DNA of 64,000 bases, taken from assembly GCA_026122225.1 (NCBI GenBank), contig JANEZZ010002068.1:930001-994000 (forward strand), in the 5' to 3' direction. The DNA is from Heloderma charlesbogerti (taxonomy: Eukaryota; Chordata; Lepidosauria; Squamata; Helodermatidae). Each line of letters starts with the position of its first letter. Within the stretch, counting starts at the first letter, position 1. Under the pieces are notes generated by a model. It was not told the DNA's origin and did no database searches. It saw only the letters and a list, made by a program, of their open reading frames with translations. Shown here piece after piece: positions 22,085-32,009 of this stretch. Both the position numbers and the translations under genes were made by a program.

Positions 22085-22150
22085 CGGCGACCCCACCGAA
22101 CCTGGTTGACAAACCCTGCTTAAAACTGAAGGTGTACGTTCGACCAACAA
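22085..22150 (+). CDS. EFNA2: EFNA2 exon 3 (66-bp exon)
   Basis: A pyrimidine-rich tract and TTTTTTGCAG acceptor precede the exon, and GTGAGT follows it. Joined in phase to exon 2 it reads S-ATPPNLVDKPCLKLKVYVRPT-N, the last beta strands of the ephrin domain and the start of the linker. It carries the remaining paired cysteine (DKPCLKLKV). The 66-nt length gives two bases to the codon split from exon 2, 21 whole codons and one base passed on. The exon is too short to be found by ORF length; the family motif VYVRPTN and exact splice phase identify it. Intron 2 before it is 18,645 bp and intron 3 after it 9,737 bp, both mostly repeats. Confidence 0.96.
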
Positions 22151-22374
22151 GTGAGTAACGTTTACACACAGGGAGACACACAGAAAGCTAGGGATGTTTC
22201 AGGAATTCCAATGCTTGACATTTCCTGGACAAAATGTATGGATCGAAACTTAGGTTATCTCCTGGCTTTTGCACTTCCTTGTGTTTGTGTTTTTAAAAGC
22301 ACACACATGTAGAGGTTAGCGTGGAAACAGGAGCAGAATGGACTGGGATTGAAACACTCATGGATAAGGATGTA

Positions 22375-22640
22375 CGGAGTTTGTAAAATCCATTCCATCT
22401 GTGTTTTGCAGGTTGCCAGGTGCCTTTCATTCCGTCGTCTGCTCATTGACAGAATTGGATTTTTCCCTATTTCCCAAATCCACACAAATTCACATTTGTG
22501 CAAATTTGCACTTGGAAATCCCCCCCAAATGCACATTTTCATGCTTTAGCCTATGGAGGAAATGTGCATTTTCGGCTGGTGTTTTTCTAATTTTACTTAG
22601 ATTTTCTATGACTAAATGTGCATAAAATTCTGGAAAGTAA
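22375..22640. mobile_element. hAT-like element, right end lost
   Basis: TAAGGATGTACGGAGTTTGT followed by the interior of the 503/3977/12380 group (TTTTGCAGGTTGCCAGGTGCC, TTTTCATGCTTTAGCCTATG). It stops after AACAGTCCGGAGG without the CCCTA terminus. Confidence 0.65.
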
Positions 22641-22705
22641 AAAAAACCAACAGTCCGGAGGTTGGATAGACACAAGCAAAAATGACAACAGATCAGAAAT
22701 AGACT

Positions 22706-22827
22706 CAGGGAGAAATCCTATGCATATTTACACAGAAAAAGTTCCTACAACTCCCAGTGTGCCCCAGCCAGCCATGGGAATTGAAGGACTTTTTTTCTGT
22801 CTAAACATGCATAGGATTTCATCCTTA
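22706..22827. mobile_element. Palindromic MITE, about 120 bp
   Basis: AAATCCTATGCATATTTACACAG pairs with CTGTCTAAACATGCATAGG, and the inner arms CCTACAACTCCCAGTG / CATGGGAATTGAAGG continue the fold. Same family as 21574. Confidence 0.75.
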
Positions 22828-23024
22828 AGGGTGCACGTCTATACCATCCATTTACTTGGGACTAAACCCCATAGGGGAGAATTTCATTCAGTTTGATTTT
22901 TAACGAAGGACTTAGCAAAACTCCATAGGACAGGACAGAGTGGGAGAAATGGAAACAGACCGATTCTTCTGTCCAGGCAGGGGGCTTGGAGAGCTTTGTT
23001 CAGTGCTAGGCGACATGGTGTTTC

Positions 23025-23105
23025 AGATGACATCTCCCATCAGACAGCATGTCCACTGGTCAGGGATTATGGAAGCTGTTGCCCCAAACATCTGGAGGGT
23101 ACCAG
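23025..23105. mobile_element. MITE-like fragment
   Basis: ATCTCCCATCAGACAGCATG, GGTCAGGGATTATGGAAGC and CAAACATCTGGAGG resemble the repeat piece at 12180. Boundaries unclear. Confidence 0.35.
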
Positions 23106-23315
23106 GCAGAGGAGGCTGGTGACTCCAAAGTCCGTGGGGTGTGTGAATCTGCTCTGGGTTTCAGTCAGAACCTGTCAGAATGCTACAGAAGCTGTCCAAG
23201 GCACTGAACCCAATTTTCAGAAAAGGTTTGGCACCTTGGATCACTCCTTTAGAGTTGTGACTGAAACCCAGAGTGGATTCACCGCCCCATGGACATCAGA
23301 GCCACCATCTTCCAC
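23106..23315. mobile_element. Foldback MITE
   Basis: Left arm GGAGGCTGGTGACTCC ... CTGGGTTTCAGTCAGAACC, right arm GTGACTGAAACCCAGAGTGG ... AGCCACCATCTTCC. Same family as 1298-1506. Confidence 0.7.
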
Positions 23316-23545
23316 TGGGACCCGGTTCCCTAACCCTGGCTTCATTCTGAAAAGTCTTGCTTTGAAGCCCTCTTGTGTTCAGCCAAGTTGTGCTGCTGAT
23401 TTAGGGTTGCCAGATTCTTTTTTCTGACTGGCTCTTCATTTTTGAGAGCCACTTGGCACAGGCAGGGACAACACACTTCCCCCCCCCCGCCCCCCGTGCT
23501 GGGAATAGCTGTACCTATTGAATTTGGCTGATGTACATGGGAGAG

Positions 23546-24358
23546 AATCATAGAATCACAGAATAGTAGGGTTGGAATGGACCTATAAGACCCTGTAGTC
23601 CAACCTTCTGTTCAGTGCAGGAATCCAAGTCAGAGCATCCCTGACAGGTGGCTGTCCAGCCTCGTCTTGAACGCCTCCAGCGTAGGAGAACCCACCACTT
23701 CCCTAGGGAATCGGTTCCATTGTCATATTGCTCTAACAGCCACGAGGTTTCTCCTGATGTTCAGCCGGAATCTGGATCCCTGTCACTTGAGCCCATTATT
23801 CCATGTCCTGCACTCTGGGATGATCAAGAAGAGATCCTAGCCTTCCTCTCTGGGACAACCTTTCAAGTCCTTGAAGAGCACGTGCTATCCTATCTCCCCT
23901 CAGTCTTCTCTTCTCAAGGCTAAACATGCCCAGTTCTTTCAGTCTCTCTTCATAGGGCTTTGTTTCCAGTCCCCTGATCATCTTTGTTGCCCTCCTCTGA
24001 ACCCTCTCCAGCTTGTCTGCATCCTTCTTGAAGTGAGGCACCCAGAACTGGACACAGTACTCCAGGTGAGGCCTAACCAGTGCTGAGTAGAGGGGAACTA
24101 GGACTTCCTGGGATTTGGAAGCTATACTTCTATTAATGCAGCCCCAAATAGCATTTGCCTTTTTTGCAGCCACCTCACATTGTTGGCTCATATTCAGCTT
24201 GTGATATACAACAATTCCAAGATCCTTGTAGTATTCTTGAGCCAAATATCCCCCATCTTGTAACTGCGCATTTGGTTTCTTTTTCCTATGTGCAGAACCT
24301 GGCATTTCTCCCTATTAAATTTCATGCTGTTGTTTTCTGCCCAGCATTTTATCTGGCT
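23546..24358 (-). mobile_element. CR1 LINE 3' part with residual RT ORF, antisense
   Basis: About 810 bp of CR1. The minus-strand frame 23796-24305 keeps 169 codons of the end of the CR1 ORF2, including [39 protein letters not shown] and [18 protein letters not shown]. That is downstream of the RT catalytic motifs, so it is inactive. The CR1 3' terminus (ATAGAATCACAGAATAGTAG in antisense) is at 23546. Confidence 0.93.
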
Positions 24359-24514
24359 CACATGTGTGTTTTTCAGAATTTACCAACATTTGCAAATTTT
24401 GTCTTCAGAAATATTTTTAGATTAGAAACAAAAGCAAAACCTGAATGGGGGAGAAAGCAAAACGGAGAGATCAGCCCATCCCAACTTCTGAGGAGACATG
24501 TAGAGAAAAGTGTT

Positions 24515-24592
24515 GTCAGGCTGCAATCTTAGACCAGCCTACTTGGGAGTAAGCGCCATGGAACTCCATGGTACGTACTTCTGAGTAGACAT
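24515..24592. mobile_element. Short MITE-like repeat
   Basis: GGCTGCAATCTTAGACCAGC, CTACTTGGGAGTAAGCGCCATGG and ACTTCTGAGTAGACATGC form a partly palindromic unit with a relative at 57785. Confidence 0.45.
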
Positions 24593-25008
24593 GCGCGGTG
24601 ATTTGGCCATTGCCATCATCAAGATGCTCCTGTTCATTTATTTAACATTTATTTCCCCACTGTTGAGACCAAAGAAATATAACAGAACAACATTAAAAAT
24701 AGAACAAGGCTTACAAGTGAGAAAAGGCCAAAATCTCTCTCTCTCTCTCTCTCTTCCCTGTTTCTCTCTACCCAGTGGGCTGCTGGGGCAGAGAAAAATT
24801 GTTCTTCCCAGAGGTCTGATGGCTTTCAGGCAGCTTTTGAAAAGAGGCTGACAGCAGAAGGTTACCAACCCTGTTCTCAAATGTCAAAAGGTACCTTAAA
24901 AAGAAAAAAAGATTTCTGCCTGGCACCCAAAAGAAAACAAAGTGGCTGCCAAGTGAACCTTTCTGGGGAGAACGTTTCAGAGCCAGGGTGCCCCAACCAA
25001 TGGACCGT

Positions 25009-25690
25009 CGGGTGGCCATGGTAGAGCCCCAGCTTTGCATGCAAATTCGATCTCTGGCAGCATCTCCAGGGAGGGTCAGGAAAGAATCCTGCCTGAAACT
25101 AGGGTTGGCGGCGAAATCTGCCACGGACTCCAATCCAACTCCTCAGAGTCCGTAGCGGAATGGACTACCCCCTCGCCACCCCCAGAAATCCCTCTGGGAT
25201 GGAACCTACCTGGTGGCGGCTGGTCCAGATCGTTGTCTTCGTTCCGCAGCCATCCGCTGCTGGGCTGTGGAACAAAATGGCGTCTGGCATAGCAGACACC
25301 ATTTGCGTCCTTGCCCTTGGCCATGATTGGCTATGTAAATATTTACGTAGCCAGTCACGGCCAAGGGCAGGGACGCAAATGGCGTCCCCTACGCCAGATG
25401 CCATTTGCGGCTGCAGCCCGGCAGCGGACGGAAATCCGGCTGAGGGCGGCCCCGGCTGGTGGCTCCGTGGACTCACCACGGAGCGGAGCCAGCCAGGCAG
25501 GATTCCAGGGGGAGGGACGGATCGCCTCCCTCCCCCGCAGATGCCCAGACAGAACAGTAAGTGGGTTTCGTACACCCCTACCTGAATCCCCGGAGAACTG
25601 CTGCCGCTCAGTGTCAACAATACTGAGTTTGATGGACCAAGGGTCTGACTCAGTATAAGGCAGCTCCCTTTGTTCTGATTTAAATTGGCA
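25009..25690 (+). mobile_element. tRNA-derived SINE split by hAT-like element
   Basis: The SINE head and body (GGCCATGGTAGAGCCCCAGC, GCATCTCCAGGGAGGGTC, AATCCTGCCTGAAAC) stop at 25099. They resume at 25581 with CCTGAATCCCCGGAGAACTG, CTCAGTGTCAACAATACTGAG and GGGTCTGACTCAGTATAAGG. Removing 25100-25580 and one duplication restores the family order. Confidence 0.9.
25100..25580. mobile_element. hAT-like element inside SINE, 481 bp
   Basis: Starts TAGGGTTGGCGGCGAAATC and ends TTTCGTACACCCCTA. Flanks are CCTGAAAC (25092-25099) and CCTGAATC (25581-25588). G/C-rich, with inverted segments ACGCAAATGGCGTC/ATTTGCGTCC and a palindrome around GTAAATATTTAC (about 25324-25357). Related to 54136-54920 and 44500-44891. 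Confidence 0.92.
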
Positions 25691-25699
25691 CTTTATTCA

Positions 25700-27417
25700 G
25701 AACAATGAGGACTAGAATCTTAACTCAGCTTCCGATGTTCCTAGCCAGACAGGTTCTCTGTCCCTTTCACTGCCGAGATGACTCTCTTGTTCGCGCAAGT
25801 CATCTAGAGGTCTCAGAGACTCATGTGGTACCTTGTCATCTGGGTGGTATACATGGATCTCAGTGCTGGCAGACTTTAGAAGTACTGAACAGTGGGTGGA
25901 GCCAGTGGTAGGTATTGACTGATCAGGGGGTGGAGCCAGGTAGAATTTTGCTGAGTCATGGGTTGCCTGGCAGATCTTGGTATACCAGTAGCCAGTGGAA
26001 ATTAATTTCCCCTGGAAATTAATTGGAAATTAATTTCTGGTTTGTTCCACAAAATGCTGATGCTGAACCCAAAGTAACAAAAGCACCAAAGGGGGTTATA
26101 GAATATCAGACAAGTGGCCTGTACTTCCAGTTTGCTTTCTCTTCTACTTTCTCTCCAGTTTGCTTTCTCTCCACTTTGATTTCTCTCCCACTTTCTCTCC
26201 ACTATCACCTCAAGATTCCATACATCCTGGAAACTCACAGATCCTTCTCTGGCTGAATTTATATATTTTTTTATTTTCATTTACAAATGTATATACTTCT
26301 GCATACCTAGGAAGTCCCCCAAATCTGTAGAAACCTCTCCCTTATTTGGGGAGTAGCCTGTTTTGCTTTCAAATTGATGGGCACTCAACCACCCAAGTTT
26401 GCTGTTAGGAGGAATATGAAAATCTACCAGGAATCATTTGCATGTTGTGTGTTTTTTCCGTGTTCATAATAATAATTAAAAATATTTTCAAGGGAAAGTG
26501 GAATAATCACCCTTCCTTTTACATTATATCCTTAAGATCAAATAAGTTAAAAGCACATTAGACATTGACCTTTTCAATTAACTTTAACCTTTTGTTTCCT
26601 TAGAAATGGCTGAAATGCCACCTGTAGCTTCTGGGGGGGCATGTGAAAAGTGCCCAGGGGCACTCATATTTCCAACAAATTATGCTTGGTTCTACTTTGG
26701 GCTTGTTTTTTAAATGGAGGAAAAAGAAATCTAGATTGATGACTTGTACATAAGCCCACAGGGTAAATTCCTGGCTGGCTTTGTTTTGATCGGCAGAAAA
26801 GAGAGCAAATTATTTTATTTTATTTCAGTAAAACAACAACAACAACTTCAAGCTTGCTCTGTACAGGGGCTATTTTTTAGAATCAAATAGCACAGCTGTA
26901 GGGGTAAAAAAGAAAAAGAAAACACAAATTAATTATTTTTTCCTCCTGTTAACTGGTAATTAGCGTTTGGCCACAGTTCTTCCCAGGGAGTGTGTAAGTA
27001 GCCAGAAATGTCAGAGTCAAAAAAGGAGGTTGACTTTTTTCTTTCCTTTTTTTTCTTTTGCTTTCATGTGTGCACGTGTGCGATTTAGCTGGCTTTAAAA
27101 GAAAACAAGAACTCTTCACAAACAAAAGTGTACTCAATGTGGTTTTTGTGTGTGTGTTTTTTACACTCTGGGTTGTTTTGTTCAGAGTTTTAAAAGTATT
27201 ATGGGTTGTATCTAAGGGAAGTTTTGCAATAGCAGGAAAGAGTTTCTGCTCAAACAAGGCAGTATAACCGCTGTGCGCTGATTCCCTCTACCTGAACAAA
27301 ATTATGTGTACAAAAGTATGTGGAGAAAGTGGATAGGGAGAAATGTTTCTCCCTCTCTCATAATACTAGGACAGGGGTGAGGAACTTCAGGCCCATCACT
27401 GGAATGCGGCCAGCGAA
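25700..27417. other. EFNA2 intron 3, unassigned
   Basis: No confident repeat. A small TTTCTCTCCA-type tandem lies near 26130-26210 and short (CAA)n near 26828. The stretch 26400-27070 is A/T-rich and looks single-copy. Confidence 0.35.
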
Positions 27418-27660
27418 AGCGTCCTGGAGGAGAAGGCCATCAATGGCTGCTAGGCCTGCTGGCTATATATTACCTCCAAGATCAGGGTGGTATGCTTTGT
27501 CATACCAGTTGCTGGGGAACATGGGTGGGAGGGTGCTGCTGCACTCGTGTCCTGCTTGTGGGCAGCTGGTTGGCCACTGTGTGAACAGAATGCCGGACTA
27601 GGCAGGCCTTTCTTCTGATCCAGCAGGGCTCTTCTTAAGTTCTCATGTGCCTGCTGCAGC
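27418..27660 (+). mobile_element. CR1-like fragment
   Basis: GAGAAGGCCATCAATGGCTGC, CCAGTTGCTGGGGAACATGG, GTCCTGCTTGTGGGCAGC and TCTGATCCAGCAGGGCTC match the reverse complement of 60113-60388. In the 50905 copy the same sequence continues into a CR1 3' part, so I treat it as CR1-derived. Confidence 0.7.
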
Positions 27661-28179
27661 CTTCTGCTCCACATCTGGTACCGTTTCCCCAATCTGCCGT
27701 TCCTGAACTGGGTGGGGAAGGGTTTCTCATGAGCATAAAGGCATGCTTAGACAGAGCCCTGATGTTATAGCACATATAAACAAAACCAGTTCATCAGCAG
27801 AAGCTGGATCAACTGAACTGCATAGACCATCAGCATTCTGATAGACCAGAGGGCCAAATCCAGAACCTGAGGCCAAGGGGCCAAGTCCAGGACTCCTGAC
27901 CTCCCTAGCTGGCCATCTGGGGTTTTCCAAATGGCCATGCCCCCTTCACCTGGCCCCACACCCTTCCCCCCAGCCACCGGTCATTGGGTGGTTTCCTGGC
28001 TTTTGTGAAGATTTTCCCCCATTCTAAAAGGTCTCTCCTAAGGCTTAGTGACTGGCAATCAGGGTTTTAAGCTAAAATGAGCTGGTATTCTTAGGTCCCA
28101 CCCCTTTTCCTTTGGCCCCGCCCACTACTGAAACGCTAGTAATACTATTTGGGATGTAAGTCAGTGGTAGACCCCTCCC
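27661..28179. other. EFNA2 intron 3, unassigned
   Basis: Nothing firmly assigned; some of it (CACCCCTTTTCCTTTGGCCC near 28100) may be an old repeat. Confidence 0.3.
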
Positions 28180-28342
28180 CTCCTGCTCTGCATTCAGAAC
28201 ATCCCAGTATGATCCTTGGCTTCTCAAGATGGGGCTAGGAAATTATCCTGCCTGAAACCCTAGAGAGCTGCTGTCGATCAGTGCAGACAATATTGGCCTA
28301 GATGGACGAAGGGTCTGACACAATTTAAGGGAGCTTCCTATG
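28180..28342 (+). mobile_element. tRNA-derived SINE
   Basis: CAGTGGTAGACCCCTCCCC, AAATTATCCTGCCTGAAACC, GAGAGCTGCTGTCGATCAG and GATGGACGAAGGGTCTGAC follow the family order. The tRNA-like head is degraded. Confidence 0.7.
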
Positions 28343-28411
28343 GGCAAAATCGAATGGGGGGCTTACACCCTTGCCTGTTCCTTCCCGCCCGCCAATTCCC
28401 TTCTGTAAGTG

Positions 28412-28746
28412 ATAAAGTAAAAAGGTAAAGGTGTCCCCAACCAGCCGTGTCCGACTCTAGGGTGTGGTGCTCATCTCCATTTCTAAGCCGAAGAGCCAGC
28501 GCTGTCCAAAGACGCTTCTGTGGCCATGTGGCCGGCATGACTGAACACCAAGGCGCACGGAACGCTGTTACTTTTCCCGCCAAAGCGGTACCTATTTATC
28601 TACTTGCAATTCCTTGCTTTCGAACTGCTAGGTTGGCAGGAGCTGAGACTGAAGATGGGAGCTCACTCCGTCACGTGGCACTCGGGTCTCAAACTGCTGT
28701 CCTGCCGACCTTCCGGTCTGCAGTTCAGCATCTTAACCACTAAGCC
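28412..28746 (-). mobile_element. tRNA-derived SINE with BovB-like 3' end, antisense
   Basis: On the minus strand it begins GGCTTAGTGGTTAAGATGC (A-box-like) and CAGTTTGAGACCCGAG (B-box-like). The body contains GCTAGCAGTTCGAAAGC... and GGCTTAGAAATGGAGATGAG, and the end AGAGTCGGACACGGCTGG is followed by CCTTTACC repeats. AGAGTCGGACACG is identical to the BovB 3' end at 55247-55259, as expected of a SINE that uses BovB machinery. Confidence 0.85.
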
Positions 28747-28914
28747 GAACTCCACCGACCTGCCTCCTGCCAGAAACGAGCATTTCTGCTCATGTCTGTT
28801 TGCCCCAGAAGTGCTAAATTGCACAATGGTTTTGCACCCCAGAATTCAGCACTTCTGGGGCGCTTGCACACAAAATTGGTGGGGTGTAAGAGAATTGGTG
28901 GAAGCCTAAGCATC

Positions 28915-29290
28915 CCATTGGATTCTCCCCTATGTTTTCAGTAATGATACTATTGTCTCTAGTACTAATGCTGTTATTGCTCGTAATAATGCTATAGTTG
29001 GTCGTAATAATAATACTGGGAGTGTATGCATGGAGGAGTAGGGATCAAGCACAGAGAAGGGTTTGCATCTCTGAATTTTACTGTCGAGATTTTTCCTCTC
29101 TTTCCCCCCTCTCCCCTGGCTGTGCTTCTGCCAAAACCGCCCTTAATCCAGTAATAAACTTAAGAGGAGCAGAGCTGGGGGAACAGCATTAAAACGGCTT
29201 TCATTGTAATTTAGCGGATTCCCTTGAAGGCACTTTGCATCGCTGGCTGATTAGGGGGCCTTTTGGAAATGGGATTATGGGATCGTTCTG
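28915..29290. promoter_or_regulatory. Candidate conserved intronic element
   Basis: Single-copy-looking sequence with GTAATAATGCTA-type repeats near 28985 and A/T cores (TGTAATTTAGCGG near 29206). No repeat family recognised. Candidate only. Confidence 0.22.
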
Positions 29291-30515
29291 AAGCAATTGC
29301 TCTTTGACCTCCAGAGCATTGTGCTGACTGCAGGTCGGGCCAAACAAAAGACAAAAAACCCACAACAACCCCAAAGCATGCCAGGTCCCTGGAGGTGTTG
29401 CTGGCGTTCGAAGCAGTTGGCAGCTCTGGTGTCTGGCTTCGGTCCATCTCGCAAGATACCTCCTCTATATTTTGAAATGGAGCCCTGTCTGGGAGAAGCT
29501 GAGGCAGAAAGCCAGCAAAGGGTGACTTCTGATCCTGTCCATGGGCTGCCCTGTCTCCTTGGCCTTTTGCCCCTTCCAGGCACTGAGAGAAGACGCAGGG
29601 TGGGCCAGCTGCCATGTTCATGGAGAAGCGCCCATTTGGCGAGCAAACGGTCAAGCACACAGATTTCAGCCCGAGGAGGCTCAGGCTCAGGCAAGAGTGG
29701 TCAAAGTCCAGGCAGGAGTCAGACCACAGGCAAGCCGGCAACGCTCAGGGAACAGCAGGAGCGGTCAAGGGAACAGGCAAGAGGTCAGATGCTGTAAACT
29801 GGTCCGGTACGTTACTTGGCTCAGAAGCAGGGTCAAGGGATGCTCCAGGGTCGGTAGCACGGAGCATCCGTCGCAAGGCCAGGCGCAGGAGGCGAGGTAG
29901 CAGGCCCTGGGAGGAGCAGAGGCGCTTCCCTCAGCCCCCCAATTCCCCGCGAGAGGTGATCTAGCTAAACCCCACCCAATGCTCAGCTGCTTCCTGCTAG
30001 AGGCTTGTCAGATGTCCTCCTCACAAGGAGGGCCCAGCTCATGAGGAGTCCTCTTCAGAGTGCATGCCTTCGCCTGGCAACCGTCCTGTCCTTAAGGCGC
30101 CAGCATTCTCAGCATCTTCTTCTGCCTCCGAAGCCAAACTCTCCACCTCTCTAAGAGGCAGATTCAAAGGCAGCCCCCCTGAGGGTCCCGGACATTCTTG
30201 GCTTGTGCTAGGGTCTCCTGTGGGGCCAACTGGCTCTGATGGTTCTGGATCTTCCTCTGAGGATGACTTTGGCAGCAGCATGACACCTGGGACCATGGCA
30301 CCAGGTTGCGATACGGAAACCCACCAGATCGCAGAAAGCCACGATGTGCTTCTTGCAAATGTTGCTTTTGATTCCAGGCCATGAAAACTGTTCCATTTCA
30401 GAGCTGTTGACGTGCGGGAAAAGCGTCGACGGCGTGGCCAGTCATAGGTGGGGCCAGAGCAAAACGTTGGTGGTGTTGGCGGCCCTGACATGGCTGCGTT
30501 ACATCAGGGCTACAG
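29291..30515. other. G/C-rich stretch with an unidentified minus-strand ORF
   Basis: The minus-strand frame 30039-30491 is open for 150 codons. Its second half is acidic and Pro/Ser-rich (SSSEEDPEPSEP, SEAEEDAENAG). I recognise no domain, start context or splice structure. It may be part of a decayed transposable element or chance in G/C-rich DNA. Region 29680-29800 repeats CAGG(C/A)AAG-like words. Confidence 0.3.
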
Positions 30516-30519
30516 CTGC

Positions 30520-30634
30520 CAAGAGAGACAGAGATTGGCCCAAAGCCAACCAGGGAGCTTCCTGGCTCAGTGGGGATTTGAACTTGGGTCTTCCCCGTCC
30601 TAGTCAGAGGCTCTAACCACTACACCATGTTGGC
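30520..30634 (-). mobile_element. Sauria-type tRNA SINE, antisense, 3' truncated
   Basis: Minus strand begins GCCAACATGGTGTAGTGG, then GTTAGAGCCTCTGACTAGG and AGTTCAAATCCCCACT (tRNA A and B boxes), then GGCTTTGGGCCAATCTCTG. Same family as 56128-56384. Confidence 0.8.
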
Positions 30635-30770
30635 ACATACACAGGTACATAAAAAGGAAGAGGAAGCACTTCCTAGACAGGGGGGTCTGGAGGTCAAGAG
30701 CAGGCCTGCTGCATCCAGATTGTGGGCTGTTTCGAAGGGTTCCATGAAATTAAGTTGGGGGTCATATAAG

Positions 30771-30950
30771 ATCATAGTATCATAGAATCCTAGAACAGTA
30801 GGGTTGGAAGGGGCCTGTAAGACCCTCGAGTCCAACCCCCTGCTCCATGCAGGAAGCCTGATTCCCTGGCAGTTTCCCATCCAAGCACTAATCAGGGCTG
30901 ACCCTGCTTAGCTTCCAAGATCAGACAAGATCAGGTGCATCCAGCCCTTT
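30771..30950 (-). mobile_element. 5S rRNA-derived SINE with CR1 tail, antisense
   Basis: Minus strand: TGATCTTGGAAGCTAAGCAG (5S box A region), GTGCTTGGATGGGAAACTGC (box C region), then GAATCAGGCTTCCTGCATGG, then the CR1 3' end with its ATTCTATG repeat tail. The 5S/CR1 junction is the same as at 14194. The 5S part is fuller here (about 100 bp). Confidence 0.9.
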
Positions 30951-30978
30951 CCCCAAGCAAACAGAAGGAGAGAAAGAT

Positions 30979-31377
30979 TAGGGATGCTGGAGAAATTTGA
31001 GACAGAGTAAAATGAGCTCGGATTTTTAAGAATCCAACCCACGGAATCCACTGCAGAGTGACCCCCTCAGGCCACACAGAGTCTGTGGACTTCCTGATGA
31101 TTTTTGTCACTCCCAAAATTTACACATATACATTCATAGGAATATACATACGATTCTGCTGAGGAAACGAATGGAATGGGGACAATACGCTAAATATTAC
31201 GTACTAAAGAAAATTATGTAAATACTTATGTAAATACTTGCGTAATTATTTGCGTATTTTTCTGCATGATGAAAAAAAAATATTCGCTTCCATCTGTGGG
31301 CAGACAATGGAACAAAAGGCTCCTGACAATCTGCAAAATGCATACAGAGTGGATTTTACACAGTCCGTACACCCCTA
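30979..31377. mobile_element. hAT-like element with TATGTAAAT array, 399 bp
   Basis: Starts TAGGGATGCTGGAGAAATTT and ends CCGTACACCCCTA. Both flanks are AGAAAGAT (30971-30978, 31378-31385), a perfect 8-bp duplication. Sister of 9610-10013, with the TTATGTAAATACTTATG-type run at about 31210-31260. Confidence 0.94.
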
Positions 31378-31880
31378 AGAAAGATAGAATTTATTATAAG
31401 AAGCCCAATGCATTCCAGCCTTTTTTCTTATTTTAGGCCTTCTTTAAGGGGCTGTAACAGAAATGATAATAAAATTTACGAACAGGACGACACAGAGTTA
31501 AAACATTACTACAATGCAAATTGCTACAAATTGTTTCTCCCCCCCCCCTTATTTTAGGCCTTCTTCAGGGGGGAAAGGCCCTGAGGTTAAGTAGCTAAGC
31601 ATTAGAAGACAGTTCAATATTTTAGAAAGGGACAGGGAGAGGGAAATGGCGCAAACGCTGAGAAATCATGAAATGATCGGTGGTTGATGGACAGGGAGTG
31701 GGGAAGGGGAGGGGTTTGTGGGAAACCCCAGAGTCCCAAAATGGGACCCACATTGGGCCAGACGTGGCCTCAGGTGGATCTGAGGTTCAACGCCCCTGCT
31801 TTCAAAAAACGTTTGCTTAGAGTCTTGACACATTTTGAGAAATATTCCAACTCTCATTCTCTCCTCCCACCTTTTTCCTC
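31378..31880. other. End of EFNA2 intron 3
   Basis: Contains a repeated CTTATTTTAGGCCTTCTT (near 31428 and 31549), a small local duplication. Otherwise nothing recognised before the exon 4 acceptor. Confidence 0.35.
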
Positions 31881-31887
31881 AAACCAG

Positions 31888-32009
31888 ATGATTCTCTCTA
31901 CGAATCTCCCGAACCGATATTCACCAGCAACAATTCGTGCCGTAGCTTCACAGTCCCTGATGCCTTCTTCGTGGTGGCTCCTGTGTTTTGGACTATTCTG
32001 TCCTCCTAG
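31888..32009 (+). CDS. EFNA2: EFNA2 exon 4: C-terminal linker, GPI signal and stop
   Basis: The acceptor is CAAACCAG. Completing the split codon gives N, then DSLYESPEPIFTSNNSC, the membrane-proximal linker of ephrin-A2, followed by a hydrophobic tail (FFVVAPVFWTILSS) and TAG at 32007-32009. From family knowledge this tail is the GPI-attachment signal, removed after transfer at a small residue in the SNNSC region. There is no cytoplasmic domain, as expected for class A. The tail ending APVFWTILSS is what points to A2 rather than A3 or A5. The exon is intact and uses 40 codons including the stop. A hAT-like element ends about 500 bp upstream. Confidence 0.96.
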
